NCBI GenBank assembly: GCA_036768485.1
Contig: JAVLUZ010000273.1
Span: 1,182,963-1,246,962 of the forward strand
Origin: Mermis nigrescens
Taxonomy: Eukaryota; Nematoda; Enoplea; Mermithida; Mermithidae
Direction of reading: 5' to 3'
Length of the DNA stretch: 64,000 nucleotides
The notes below the pieces were generated by a model. The model saw only the letters and a list, made by a program, of their open reading frames with translations. It made no database searches and was not told where the DNA came from. Positions 46,871 to 58,804 of the stretch are shown here, one piece after another. A program made the translations under genes and the position numbers. Within the stretch, counting starts at the first letter, position 1. Each line of letters begins with the position of its first letter.

Positions 46871-49544
46871 TCAAAACAGAGATAAATTGGCGGTTAGGCG
46901 GAAATAGCATCATTTTTTCGACGTTTCTCATCGTCCTTCATTAATAAACATCGTAGAATCTAGAAAAATTCTTAAAGCTCAATTTTGGGATCTGATGGCG
47001 CCAAATCGTCTAAAATTTATTTCGTATTCTAAACGCTCTAACCCCATCCCTATCGTTCTCACGACCATATGTACTCCCAAATTTAAAATTTAAAAATCCA
47101 ATTTATTATAAACTTATTAGAATTCATTATGAATACATAATTTGAAATTCTCACTGAGCAAACTCTGGTTGGCTAGTGTTGATGGATTGATGAGTTGATA
47201 ATCCATTTTTATGCCAGTCGATTTAATATCTGTACTTGAATTCTTTAAAATTTGGCTCGATTTTATCACCAGGCTTAAATAGCTTATAAAATGCCATGTC
47301 GTTAGCGTAGTATGAATAACACTTATTATTTGTATCTAGAACCAATTTCATCTCGCTTAATTTGCATAGCAAGATATTTCGTGATCAAATCACTTGATTG
47401 CAAAGCAGTAAATAGTATGTATGTACATCAACAATATAGGAAATTTAGGAAATTAGTTTCTGGTACAATTTTGCAGTTATTCATTAATAGTTATAAATAA
47501 ATGGTGTCATTTGAATATCTTTAACTAATGAAGGGAGAAATTTGATATGAGAAACTCTTCTATGCAGCCTTTAAAATATGCCTCATTATGTAGTGGCGGA
47601 ATTATCATTTTTTTAAGAGGGGGGGCAAAAAACACGACATATTCCAAACCAGTCAAAAATAGATCCGAAAACCAGCTACTAATTTGTAGAGTAGCGATTA
47701 TCTTGTCTTTATTAGATCGAGGATGATTTCTAGTGCAATTATTTTTCAAAAAATTTCATGATTTTTGAGCAATTCGTACAAAAGTGCTCAAATTTTTTGA
47801 GTCTAATTGAAAACTCGAAAAATTAAATTGAATTCAGATCAAATCAAATTTAAAAAAAATAAATTAATGAAATTTAGACAGAAAGAAATTTTACAGACTA
47901 GACTTATTAATTTTTTCCCGTGTTGCCCATCTGGAACAAAGTCCTTTGAAGCATTTATTGCGAACCGCGAAAAACTCATCGGAATTATACTAAAATAAAA
48001 TCCAAAATGTGTCTTCCATAGGCCACCTAGATAGTGAATAAATATGAGAAATAGGCATTGTCAAAGTAAAAAATTGAAATTTTCAGAAGTTACGCCGATA
48101 ATCGATGACCGAAAATCATTGCAAAGTACATATCCGTCATATATCTCGTTTTTGGGCCAATGGTCAACTATTTTTGGCCAAATCAAGTGATATAACGGCG
48201 ATCTAGGCGATCAGTTTATAATCATTTTTTATGATCTTTTTATGTCTGTGTCTAACACTTTGTCTAGCTTCATTTTAAATCAAGTTACGAAATTTTTTAT
48301 GTTTTAGCTCTAAGAAATCATACAGCAGTGAGAAAATATCATTTTGTGGCACGACTATAGTTGTATCACAAAACTTTAATACGAGAAAATAGCGTTCTAA
48401 TAAAAACTTGGTGGTCTAATATATATTGGCATGCCTGATTGTATTCAGTACAACTTGTAATCTACTTTTTCTTTTTACGTGCATGTCCACCGTCAGGCGC
48501 CTACTCTTAAGCATGGTAGTTGTTTTTTAATCGTAATTTCTCAAAAAATACATAAATGTTTAGAGAGAGAGCATAAAAAATCGCACAAAAGGAAACTAAT
48601 AATCGCTAATGGCTGGGTTGTACAACGCAGGTGTACAAAGTTCAACAGAGACTAGACCAGCGTTCGTCATGGTAAGCTCCACTGTAAAAAAGCGACTCGC
48701 AAACCCCCACGCCCAGTTATGCTGAGGACCATCATGCAAGTCTATGTACTTCACATATATAAATGAATTCGTTAATTCAAGATATAGTTAGCCCCTTACA
48801 CGGGCAGCACCGAAATTCTGAGCGGGTAAGGATGGGTCAAACGCAAAAAATGTTACTAAAAGATTTCTGGAGTCTGCTGTAATCTGCAGGATTTATGAAC
48901 TTTTAGAAGGAGCAAACCCTCTTCTCCCACGCCTATGTGTAGTTAGCTCTAGTTCATCCATTAGCCTCGTATTTAAGCATGTTTAGATAACATAGCCGCG
49001 GTTTTTCGACCGAGATTCTTTAATTTATGTGTACGTGGCTTTTTCAATCTTATCGGCGAACCTGCAATGTACTACGTGTTATTCGCCTTATCGCAGAAGC
49101 CAAACAGAAAATTTTTTTGCAAATTTAAATAATTTTTAAAGCTATTCAATACAAGCTCGAGCACATACCATTTTTCAAAAAAATATTAAAATAAGAGGAT
49201 TAGTTATTTATAATTCAGATTAATATGGAATGTTAAGGAACGGGGTTTAAAAAGTTCGAGCTAAAAACAAGCTGCGGACTTTATGGCATGCGATCAGTAT
49301 AAAATATATGACTACAGTATTGACCATAGACGCAAACGTACATGTAATAGGATTAATAGGGATCCCTCTACCCAAAAGTCGTTCTCCCATCTTCCAAAAG
49401 CGGAAAATTTTCGACCCCTCGATTTGTAGCTAAACCTAGCGTTTTTGGCCATTTTTGGTGTATGACTTCCAATTTTTGGCTAAAAATGGAAGTATACTAC
49501 GAAAACTGATAGACCACTAGACCAGGCGTGCACGTGGAAGTAGG
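46871..49544. other. Gene-less stretch with repeat fragments
   Basis: A hAT-like end (tagtggcggaattatcat) at 47591 and a partial copy of the 25926-27620 repeat at about 48620-49330. GTGGGCAGC MITE debris lies around 48700-48955 (acgggcagcaccgaaattctg to cccacgcctatgtg). No gene. Confidence 0.4.
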
Positions 49545-51600
49545 CAGAATGAAATATTGAATTTTTTTGTGAAAACATGGCAAAACGAATAAGCAAAATG
49601 GAAAATCATATTTTTATGCAAAAAGTGTTTGAATTAGAGCAGAAACTATCAATGTTAAGCTAAATTTTTCAGCTTTTATATCTATTTGAGACCAAATGTC
49701 TCGAACGGCTCTCTGGCTGAACCCCCGATGTCGGTTGACCCTGCCTCTGAAGCAGAAAAAGCCACGCTGTGCATGAAGTATAAGTGCATGAAGAGTTGCT
49801 GAGCGTTCGACTTTTATGAGGAATTAACAATAAAAAATTTGCTGGCAATCAATATTCGCACAGACTTTTTTGTACGAGGTCCCTTTGTTCATGTACAAAC
49901 ATGGTCCCAAATGTCTTTGTACATTTTGCACAAGTAAATTTTCGGGTACTGAAATATGATATAGTAGTGCTTTCAAGGCGGCAAAACAGTGTTTTCGACC
50001 TGTGGATAGATTTTTAGCTAATTGCTGAGTTTCTGACGACAAAAAATACAAAAATTGTCTTAAAATGGCGAGAAGCGCTTAAAAATTTGACATTTTTTCT
50101 TTCCAAATGCGATTTCTGTCATTATAAAGCTACATATATAGAATATACAATACTCATTTCGGCGCGGCGCGAAATTTTTCGGGAATTTCAGACCTCGTAA
50201 CAGTCTTTGTCTTTCCGAAAATCTTTGTACATGATCAAGGACACGGTCTTGAAAAGTCTTTGTACATCGGGAAAAATCATTGCCGAATATGAAAAAACAT
50301 GTGATCTGCTACTAATTTTTCTTCGTATTTCTCGAAGTAATTTCGCAGTTAGATTGCCCTTTTAGCAAGGATGTCCACCAGGCATCAAATGCGCTGTTAG
50401 TTTTTAAATCGTAACTTTTCAAAAAGGGTACTTAGATCGTTTTCACGTTCGTGACTGCGTGTCCCGTTGCTGACGTTTTAGTCATATATCGTTTTAGTCA
50501 TATATCGTTTTATCATATCTTTGTATCGTACGCTGTGTCTTTATTTTTACCATGTCTTGTACGTTTTGCAATAAATCTTTGTTGTTGTTATTGTTGTTGT
50601 TATCAGGGGGTAGTTTAACACTGACTAGATCAGCGTCCTATCATGGTAAGCTTTTACTGTAAAGACCATACGGAAAATATAGGGTTAAATCCGCCACTAT
50701 TATTATGAATAGGTACGAAGAAAGCAGTAAGCTCAAGTCCAGTCGAACATAATGCACTGAGGACCATCAAGTAGGTGTACTTAAAAAGCGAATACCTTTG
50801 AATGAAATCCGATAATATATAGTTAGCTCTAGCTCATCCTTTAGCCTCGTGTTTACACAAGATTATAACAAAACTATGGTTTTTGGACCGGGATTTTTCA
50901 ATTTATGCGTACGTGGCTTTTGTCACGCTTCATTTGCCTTATCGTACCAACCGCACAAAGAGAACATTGTAGATTTTAATATTTTTTCGAGCTATCATGA
51001 GTTTTACCACATACTCGTACCATCGTTGAAAAACTATTTGAATAAGAGGATTAGTTCATTTATAATTAGGATTTATATCAAACGTAAAGGAATGGATATA
51101 AAAAAGCTCGAGCTAGAAACGAGCTATTGTTACCCACTCTATGTATGTTGTGCGATCGGAATAAAATTCATGACTACTTTTGACCATTAAACATTCATAC
51201 GTTTTACGCGGGGAATGGGGATACCCTCTATGCAAGATCGATCTCTACATTCCCTAAAATCAGAAAAGTTTTTATCTCTAAATTTTTAGGTAAAACCTGA
51301 GTTTTTGCTTCATTTTCAGTGTTTTTTGCCATTTTGATCGTAGAATAACAGTCATTAAGCCTCCTTCCATAAAATGGCTGATGACTTATCCCCGACAATT
51401 TTCGGCGGGTATATACATATATGTATAGACGCATAGCATGATTAATCTGGAGCTGTCATCCTGGTCGGGAAGGGTTAGCTTGAAAGTTTTCAGCTGAAAT
51501 GGTCTTAGAAATCTGTATAAGTATTCCGCATCTCGGCAAGGGACCAGAGAGAGGATTTTGTAGATAATGTTCTTGGCATAAATTCAAATGGTGTAAAAAA
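49545..51600 (+). repeat. Dispersed repeat, copy 2 (copy 1 at 25926-27620)
   Basis: Collinear with 25926-27620 and longer by a retroposed insertion at about 50425-50602. Neither copy preserves the other's frames. Confidence 0.75.
50425..50602 (+). mobile_element. Retroposed fragment with AATAAA and TTG-repeat tail
   Basis: Absent from the parallel site in copy 1 (near 26765). It ends GCAATAAATCTTTGTTGTTG followed by further TTG/TTA units, the tail type of non-LTR retrotransposons or SINEs. About 178 bp, contains two tandem ttttagtcatatatcg units. Target duplication not clear. Confidence 0.6.
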
Positions 51601-52109
51601 TACAATTATTATTGATTTCTGGTGGATTTCATATAGGTATAATCGAATTGTTGCAAAAAGGCTTCTATTTTTTGTCCGTTTCTAGCCTTAATGGAAAAAT
51701 GGAACATTTCATGGGTGAAAATAAGGCACAATGGAGGCCAAAAATAATTGAAAATTAATATTTTTCTGCAAAGCTGCTTGAAATAAACCAGAAACTTTGG
51801 ATTACCGTAATTTCATGTTTTGCTTTTCATATATTCAAGACCAAATGGCTTAATTGGAGTCTCTGACTGATCCCCTCTCCCGAATCGGGTGAACATGTCC
51901 CCTAAACGGAATATCCACGCTGTACATGACACCCCGAATCGAGCTTTAATGCACGAAGACTTTCTGAGCCATCAATATTTTTATGATTAATAAAAAATTT
52001 TCTGAAGATTAATATTAGTGCATCTAATCAGAATTGGTTTTTCTGCATTTTCTCTAAAATTTAGGCAGTTAGAATACGTTCAAATCATGCGCTTCATTTT
52101 ACAAATCAG
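51601..52109. repeat. Partial copy of the 25926-type repeat
   Basis: About 51660-51930 resembles 25926-26150 (gcaaagctgcttgaa, agaccaaatggctta, ctctgactgatcccc). The remainder is unassigned. Confidence 0.45.
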
Positions 52110-52471
52110 CAGCGCATCCAGGATTTTCTGACAGGGTGCGGAAAACAAAATTTTCCAAATAGTGTCGAAAATTGTCAAAAAAATCCGTAAAATTAGCTTA
52201 AAGTATCGATTTTTTCGCCGTCTTTTGATACGCAGAATGTTTGTGATACGAGAAAGTTAGGAATTTTTGACAGTTTTTTACGAAACGCGCGAAATTGAAG
52301 TGTTAAAATCTGCGAAAAACACCAATAAATACTCGAAATCATTGTAAGAACAATTGCTGAAATAAACAAAAAAAAATACACATTATCCTCTATTGTCCCG
52401 AAATATTTTCTGACGGCAAGGGCAGGAAAGAAGGTGACTGCCACCCCCGCTCCTCTAAATCCGTGTCAGTG
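52110..52471 (+). mobile_element. hAT-like MITE, diverged
   Basis: Starts CAGCGCATCCAGGATTTTC and ends CTAAATCCGTGTCAGTG, matching the CAGTGGCGGATCCAGGATTTT / AAATCCGCC...CTG pattern of 17477-17669. About 362 bp. The 8-bp duplication is not convincing. Confidence 0.55.
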
Positions 52472-52949
52472 ACAATTATTTTTGAAATTTTCATCGGAGT
52501 GTCGAAAAACGAGTACCAATTTACACGTGTTAATGTCTCAACGTCATATTAAAGGTGCCTTCAAGTCGTTAATTTACTTAGTCGGCCCAAAACCCCGAGA
52601 AAGCGCAGGAAATCAAAATGTTCTTACCCAAGTTTGGAGCCTTCACCGTCAATAAACAATCTATTCCAAGTACGAAATCTGAACTGAATATTTTCACAGT
52701 TTGTCAACCCAAGTTGCCGTGAAAAGGGGATTTGGAATGAAGTGCGGCCTATGCATCCTATAACAAATGAAGGCCCATATGAATTTGGGATACCACCGAT
52801 CCTCGCTATGCGCAAATGAACAGGACTTATATATACATGGCAAGGACCAAGCCGTAAATCCTACTAGTGTTTCCCCGGTGGGAGAAACGTTTCTCCCATC
52901 AAAATTTCCCCGGTGGGAGAAACAGTTTCTCCCGGGAGAAACGTTCCTC
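52472..52949. other. Gene-less stretch ending in palindromic GGGAGAAAC motifs
   Basis: 52880-52897 is a perfect 18-bp palindrome (GGGAGAAACGTTTCTCCC), followed by partial repeats of ggtgggagaaac and ttctcccgggagaaacg up to 52945. They share the tttctccc word with the minisatellite that follows. Confidence 0.6.
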
Positions 52950-53245
52950 CGGGTGTGGTTACCTTGTATGCTTATCATGATTTCGCAGTTTCTCCCGTTT
53001 CTACCAGTCTTCGGGAGTGGTTACGTATACTTATCATGGTTTCGCCGTTTCTCCCGTTTCTCCCAGGCTGCGGGTGTGGTTACCTATGCTTATCATGGTT
53101 TCGCCGTTTCTCCCGTTTCTCAGGACTCCGGAGTGTGGTTACTTATGCTTATCACGGTTTCGCCGTTTCTCCCATCTCTCACAGGCTCCGGTGTTGTTAC
53201 AAATGATTGTCATGGTCCAGGCTCCGTGTGTGGTTAGCTATGCTT
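52950..53245. repeat. ~60-70-bp minisatellite upstream of the MCP relic
   Basis: About four and a half units of GTGTGGTTACCTATGCTTAT followed by catggtttcgccgtttctcccgtttctcccaggct and a variable cgg end. Spurious frames on the plus strand read Ser-Pro-Phe-Leu-Pro-Phe-Leu repeats. Confidence 0.85.
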
Positions 53246-53284
53246 ATCATGCCTTTTCTTTCTCCTATCTTTTTATTAGTAGGA

Positions 53285-54393
53285 TTTACAGGTTGAGCCC
53301 ATGGCAATAAGAATTAAAAAGCAAACACTCGCAGCAGGAGCAGCATTACCAAATTATACGCCGATCAACTTTGTAGGCAAAACATTTTTCAAGCAAGTCG
53401 AATGCTTTTTAGGCGGCCGATTAGTGTTTGACAGCTCCGATTTATATGCTTACAGATCATACTTTGAAACAGAAATAAATTACGGTTGTGATGCGAAATT
53501 GTCTCATCTTCAGTCCGCGCTGTATTTTCATGAAGTTGGGAGCTAATGTGGACGCTGTAGATAATAAAGGGTTCAAAGAACTTGCAGCGTTGTTCAAAGA
53601 TTCAAATATTGTGGAAGTATTTGCGCCTTTACACATTGACATGTTCTCACAAGGCAGATATTTACTCAATTTCACAGATTTTCGCCTAGAATGATACAGA
53701 AACAACAGTACTTTTGTCCTTCATTGCTCTGAAGATATTCCACTAAAACTCAATGTTTTAGTAATGAAATTGTTTGTGCGGAAAGTAAAAGTTTTGGAAA
53801 GCGTAGTTTAGCTCTAGAATAAACAATGTTAGCATATACTGCAAAATATCCTATAAGACGGGTTGTCATGACAAAAATGCACGTGTCCAACCCTTCAAGA
53901 GAAACGCCCAATTTTACATTGTTTACAGGGCAGCTGCCAAGACGGCTGGTTTTCGCTTGTGTTGAAGGAAGCGCATTTTGTGGCAGTTTATCAAAATCGC
54001 CATTTAATTTCAACTCTTACAGCGTTTATGATGTAAGAGTACCGTGCGGTGGACAAACTCATTCACTAAATGTGTCATTCAAGCATAATAAGTTTATTCA
54101 GACAATCAATCAGATGTACGATGCACTTGATATTGGTCATAATAAAGGCAATTTAATTAGCCGCGATGAGTTTAAGACAAGTCATTGCTTCTTTGTATTT
54201 GACCTGACGCACAATGCAGACGATAGTAGGCATTAGGGATCTAATGCGTGAAGGAACAACAAGTATAAATGACAAATTTGTGGATGATTTACCAGACTTT
54301 GGAGTAGGAATTATTATATATGCTGAATTTGATGATTTGATTATGATTGATAAAAATCGCAATACATTCCACGATTATAACGCTCGAAAATGA
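53285..54393 (+). pseudogene. Polinton major capsid protein relic
   Basis: Homologous to residues from about 164 on of the ORF at 5543-6904 and extends further upstream (NFVGKTFFKQVECFLGGRLV and LYAYRSYFETEINYG), i.e. into the part of MCP that the chimeric ORF lacks. The first ~100 residues expected for the family are still missing. Markers: SALYFHE, APLHIDMF, AKYPIRRV, LFTGQLPRRL, CFFVFDL and DKNRNTFHDYN. It is broken by a stop/shift near 53545, a stop near 53692, shifts near 53800-53830 and a stop near 54235 with a shift after it. The end overlaps the next gene's start (ATGA at 54390). Confidence 0.88.
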
Positions 54394-54662
54394 ACAACCT
54401 TGAAATACTGAACATTCTAGGCGCTGATCCTGGTGTAAACAGAATTCTACTGGGAGTCTTCCCATTTAATCGCCTTCCATCCATACTACGCTAACCTGCT
54501 GCACTAATAGTCAATTTCGATTTTAGTTATGAGCTGGGGTCGCACTGGGTTGCCATGTTTTTCAGTCATAAGGCGCATTGTGATTACTTTGATAGTTATA
54601 GTCAGCAACCCTTTGAGCCCAGGAAATGTATTGCGGAAAATGCTTCATCATACATTTATAAT
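54390..54662 (+). pseudogene. Adenain-like protease relic, 5' part
   Basis: Starts MNNLEILNIL and keeps FPFNRLPS, GSHWVAMFF (the catalytic His) and CDYFDSYS (the acidic residue). It has a stop in the RTYP-equivalent region. Homology stops at SYIYNN where the 54663-57913 element begins and resumes at 57914. Confidence 0.85.
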
Positions 54663-57600
54663 AATACTAGCAAAGAAAAATGCTCCGATGGAACAAAAAA
54701 GGGGAATATACTTGGGATTGTGAGTTATCGAGGATGTAAAAGGAGGGGACTAGGAAAAATCTCCCTATGTTATATGCCAAAAATCGCAAAATATGTTAAA
54801 AATCAGACTTTCTCTAAACAATGCAAAAAATCGAAGTATATTCTGCGGTCTCTGAAAAAATGTATTATTTTAAAATAATTTTCTCTGATTGAGATAATAT
54901 CTCAAAAGCATATTACGTAATGCAACTTTTTGCAGACTTCATTCAACTTTGAGTTGCTTAATAATGTGACTGAAAGTGAAATGCTGTTAACAAATTATAA
55001 TTAAGTTGTTCGTATTTCATTACTACTAAGCATGTCACTTAGCAGATACAGCGATTCTAAGTGTCAAAGTGCAAGCAATATTCAAATTACCAAAAAATTG
55101 ATTGAAAAAAGCAGCGAATTAGCAATGCAGTAGCTAAGCGAATTGAATGAAATAGTACATATCGATGCATTCAAGACAATCGATGATATTGTTGGTTCAA
55201 AGCAGTAAGGAAACACGGAAGCTGACGTGCAATAGACCTTATGTAGATACTCTTTTACACATGTCTGCAACAATTGTTTACTAAACTTTTACATTTTTCA
55301 AAGGCCGCAGAATATACTTCGATGTTTTGCATTGTTTAGAGAAAGTCTGATTTTTAACATATTTTGCGATTTTTGGCATATAACATAGGGAGATTTTCCT
55401 AGTCCCCTCCTTTTACATCCTCGATAATTCACAATCCCAAGTATATTCCCCTTTTTTGTTCCATCGGAGCATTTTTCTTTGCTAGTACCCTACTTTTAAT
55501 TAGCAAGATTTGGAAATACAATACTAGATTTCATTTACTGCGCGGTTCTTCTAATAATTGATTGGTTTAAACTTTACAAAGCTACTAGTTGTAGAAGAAA
55601 AAAACATTCTGATTAGGAATTCTTATGTTACGTAGAACATCCTGTAAAGAAATATGCTTCCAAAACTTTCTAGAGCTAAACTTAATTTACATTTTAAACT
55701 TTACACAAGAGTGTAAAGAATTTTAGTGGGATTAATAATTTCGATATTGCTCTGATATAAGGATCAGCATTTATTTAGAAATGAAACCTCTATAATGTTC
55801 TAAGAACAAATTAACATTAGGTGTTATTCACTTTACACTACTCTTCATGCGCCCTAACAGACGTATCACATCTGTTTCCATATATATTTTACGACTTTAG
55901 GGAAAAAATAAGTTACCGTGAGGCTGTAGAATGAAGCTTATTATATAGTGTAAACTTTACACTAACAACGAGTGTAAAGAAGATTTTAGTCGGATTTTTA
56001 AATTCGATATTACTCGGATATTACGATCGACATTCATGAAAAAATTACGTCTCCATAACGGTTTAATGACAAATAGACACAGATGTAAACCACTTTAAAT
56101 CACTGTTGAGTGTAAACAAACGCTCCCAGCTGCCGTCCCTTATTTGATTCCATGTAAATTTTCAGATTTCGGCTAGAAATTCAGGTTTTCACAAAACTTA
56201 ATATTAATATTAATATTAATATTCTAGAACGAATATTAATTAGAAGTGTAAACTTTACACAACCGCCTAGTGTAAAGAGTTTTTATTCCGATTTGTAAAT
56301 CTGATATTACTCGGATATTATTATCAACATTTATGAAAAAATTGCATGTCTACAATGGTCTGAGGACAAATAAACAATTATTGTAACTACTTTACATCAC
56401 TGTTGGATGTAAACAAACGCGCCTACGTGACGTCTCACATTTGATTCTTTGAAAATTTCCAGACTCCAGGAAAAATTAGGTTTCTGGAATGCTCAAAAAC
56501 GAAGATAAATACATATGTAGTGTAAACTTAATGTAAACACCTAATGTAAAGAAGATTTCGGTCAGATTCGTAATTTTGATATTGTTCTAATATTACGAAT
56601 AATATTTATGAAAAAAATTAAGTCTCCATAATGTTCTATGGGCAAACTAACAATAGGTGTAAACCACTCTACAACACTGTAGAGTGTAAACATACGCGCC
56701 AGACTGGCATATCAAATTTGGTTCCTGGTCCATTTCTAGACTTGATAATCGTGTCCCTTACTCATAACTGGAGAAGCAGGCAGAAAAAACAAGACAGAAA
56801 CGCATTTTAAACACCAAATTTTTGACTTTACACTCGCTAAATATTAATGTATAAACAATTTGCTTTGACATGCACCCGATATAAAGCACTTTATTTTTAT
56901 TCTATTGGACGTATCCCGACTTCTGGACGGAGAAAGTGGCGAACAAAAACGCAACAAAAACGTATTTTCCATCATTTAGAACACTGTAATCTTTAAAATT
57001 CCATACCGAAGTCCCCATTGAGTTTAAAGAAATTCGGTTTGGTACAATTTGTAGCTTTTAAATCGTAGTACATTCCTGTGTGCCAAAATTCTCTTGCAAA
57101 AATTATTTGGTATGATTTATTAATCAAAATTCGGAAAAAACGTGTTTTTTCGCCCATTTTTTACCTCTGATTTCGAAATTTACACCCCCATAAATAACTC
57201 AATATTGCGTTTTTTTATACGCGGTTTGCTGCGATGTGTAGCCCCTGAGAGGCGCTTTATTACTGCTGTATTCAATTTACCCTGACTTATAAGCGGAAAA
57301 ATTTGGCAGAGAAATCTTAGTTAAAATTCGTTTTTTACACCATCCACCAGAGTGTAAACTTTAAACCCCAGGATCTAACTCACCATAGAGCGTAGAAGAC
57401 TTTGCTTATATGCAGAATGTAGCCCTTGATCCGCTCTACATTTCTGTCAGAAAACATTTATAAAAACTCATAAGTGGAGTTAGTATCAGACATAAGCAGG
57501 TTGAAAACTCGACCAAAAAGTGCTTTTTCACCCCTAGATTTTCGAACTCTTTACACTGCCATTCGAGAAATATTGCGAATTTCAGAAAACAAAAAAATAG

Positions 57601-57913
57601 TGTTCTGTAGAATTCATCCCTCTATAATCCTATACTGTTCAATTGTTCGAGTCATCAATACTCAATTGTCCACATACCGCAGTGAAAAGGTCCCAAAATT
57701 TGTCCCATGTTATAACGTTACACTAAAACTTTACACCTTCTTTACACAGTCAGTTTTGAGTTTCAAGAAAAACAAAAAAACACGAGCAGCGAATTTTTTA
57801 TCTTTCTTTTAAAAAAATCGCACCTTCCAGAAGTGTCCCGTTATAGCTGTAAGGGGTGCACAGGTGTTAGGGGTACCCAAGTATATTATAGGTACGCGCT
57901 AACGCGCTACCTA
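54663..57913 (+). mobile_element. 3.25-kb repeat element splitting the protease relic
   Basis: Same family as 37049-40688 and complete at the left end. An arm at 54663-54862 (tactagcaaagaaaaatgctcc ...) has its inverse at about 55293-55495. A ~2.4-kb segment of tgtaaa-rich DNA follows, ending GGGTACCCAAGTATATTATA and then the gcgctaacgcgctacctat palindrome. Insertion was at a TA-rich spot (tttataataat | ... ctacctataat). A short AAT or TATAAT duplication is possible. No transposase recognised. Confidence 0.7.
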
Positions 57914-58063
57914 TAATGAGGGTTCAAGGACTTTTCTCTACATCATAAGGTCATATGTGTATCTATTTTCTGCATTTTCGTGCAGAAAGCGTTTCATTCA
58001 AATCAATTGTAAAATCAATGCATGCGCCTGAAATCTATAAATACTTTGAGGAAATGTAAAGGA
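57914..58063 (+). pseudogene. Adenain-like protease relic, 3' part
   Basis: Continues the protease at RVQGLFSTS, has a stop where the catalytic Cys codon would be, then GHMCIYF and a C-terminus EIYKYFEE that contains the TATAAATA box for the next gene. Compare 5124-5540. Confidence 0.85.
58034..58043 (+). promoter_or_regulatory. TATA box (TCTATAAATA) of the penton relic
   Basis: Lies within the protease C-terminal codons, 28 bp before the ATG at 58071, exactly as in the intact element (5146-5153; 27 bp). Confidence 0.65.
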
Positions 58064-58070
58064 CACAAAC

Positions 58071-58800
58071 ATGGATCCTAAACAGTTTTATATGACGCTT
58101 GCCGAACAATTCTCAAGAATCAAATACCACATCTACCTTTATTACAAAGCTGCCTAGACGCATAATGCTCAATGGTGAGTGGGAAGTTGGGCTGGCCGAA
58201 ATAATCTATGCAAACACTTGGCATAATATAGCCAAAGATCAGAACATGATGCAATTTTATGATTAAAAAGATAATATGCGAATAAAAATGCTGATTCCTC
58301 GAGCCAGGTATCTAACTATACACCATCTTGTGAAAACCACAAAAAAGTGGTTTAAAAACAGTCAGTCTGAAAGAAAAAGTCAAGTACCTATACAGAATAT
58401 CTTGGCATAAAGTATGATGAAAACAAGAAGTTTTGCCGCTTGATTATCATTATCAAAAGTATTTCATTGCGAACAGTTGTGTTTATCAATTACACTATTG
58501 CGCAAGAATTAAGTTTAACTGCCCATCATTCCCCCGATATGCTAGGCGGAATGCATAATTTTATGTAGGTGTATTGCGTAGTTGAGCTTCAAATCGTTAG
58601 AAACGTTTTCGCACCCTCTTGCAAGTCGTAAATATTGAAGGAAAGTACATGAACATTGTAAATCATTCCTATATCACCCCACATTATATACCTGTGCTGA
58701 AAGAAATTATTCAATACTATCGAAATTAATCCTAAAACGGATCAAAGTCAGCCAGTTCCTTTTGAATTCGGCAAAACCATTGTTAAATTGCGTTTTAAAC
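58071..58800 (+). pseudogene. Polinton penton-like protein relic
   Basis: Starts MDPKQFYMTLAE and follows the protein at 4340-5119: WEVGLAEIIYANTWHNIA, LIPRARYL, YLGIKYDEN-like and HHSPDMLGGMHNF blocks in changing frames. Frameshifts near 58110, a stop near 58262 and several more downstream disable it. The close similarity of WEVGLAEIIYANTWHN shows that the two elements are relatives. Confidence 0.85.
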
Positions 58801-58804
58801 TGAC

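Noticed and set aside
53017..53310. Ser-Pro-Phe-Leu repeat frames upstream of the MCP relic
   Set aside because: Readings of a non-coding minisatellite; alternative frames are equally open.
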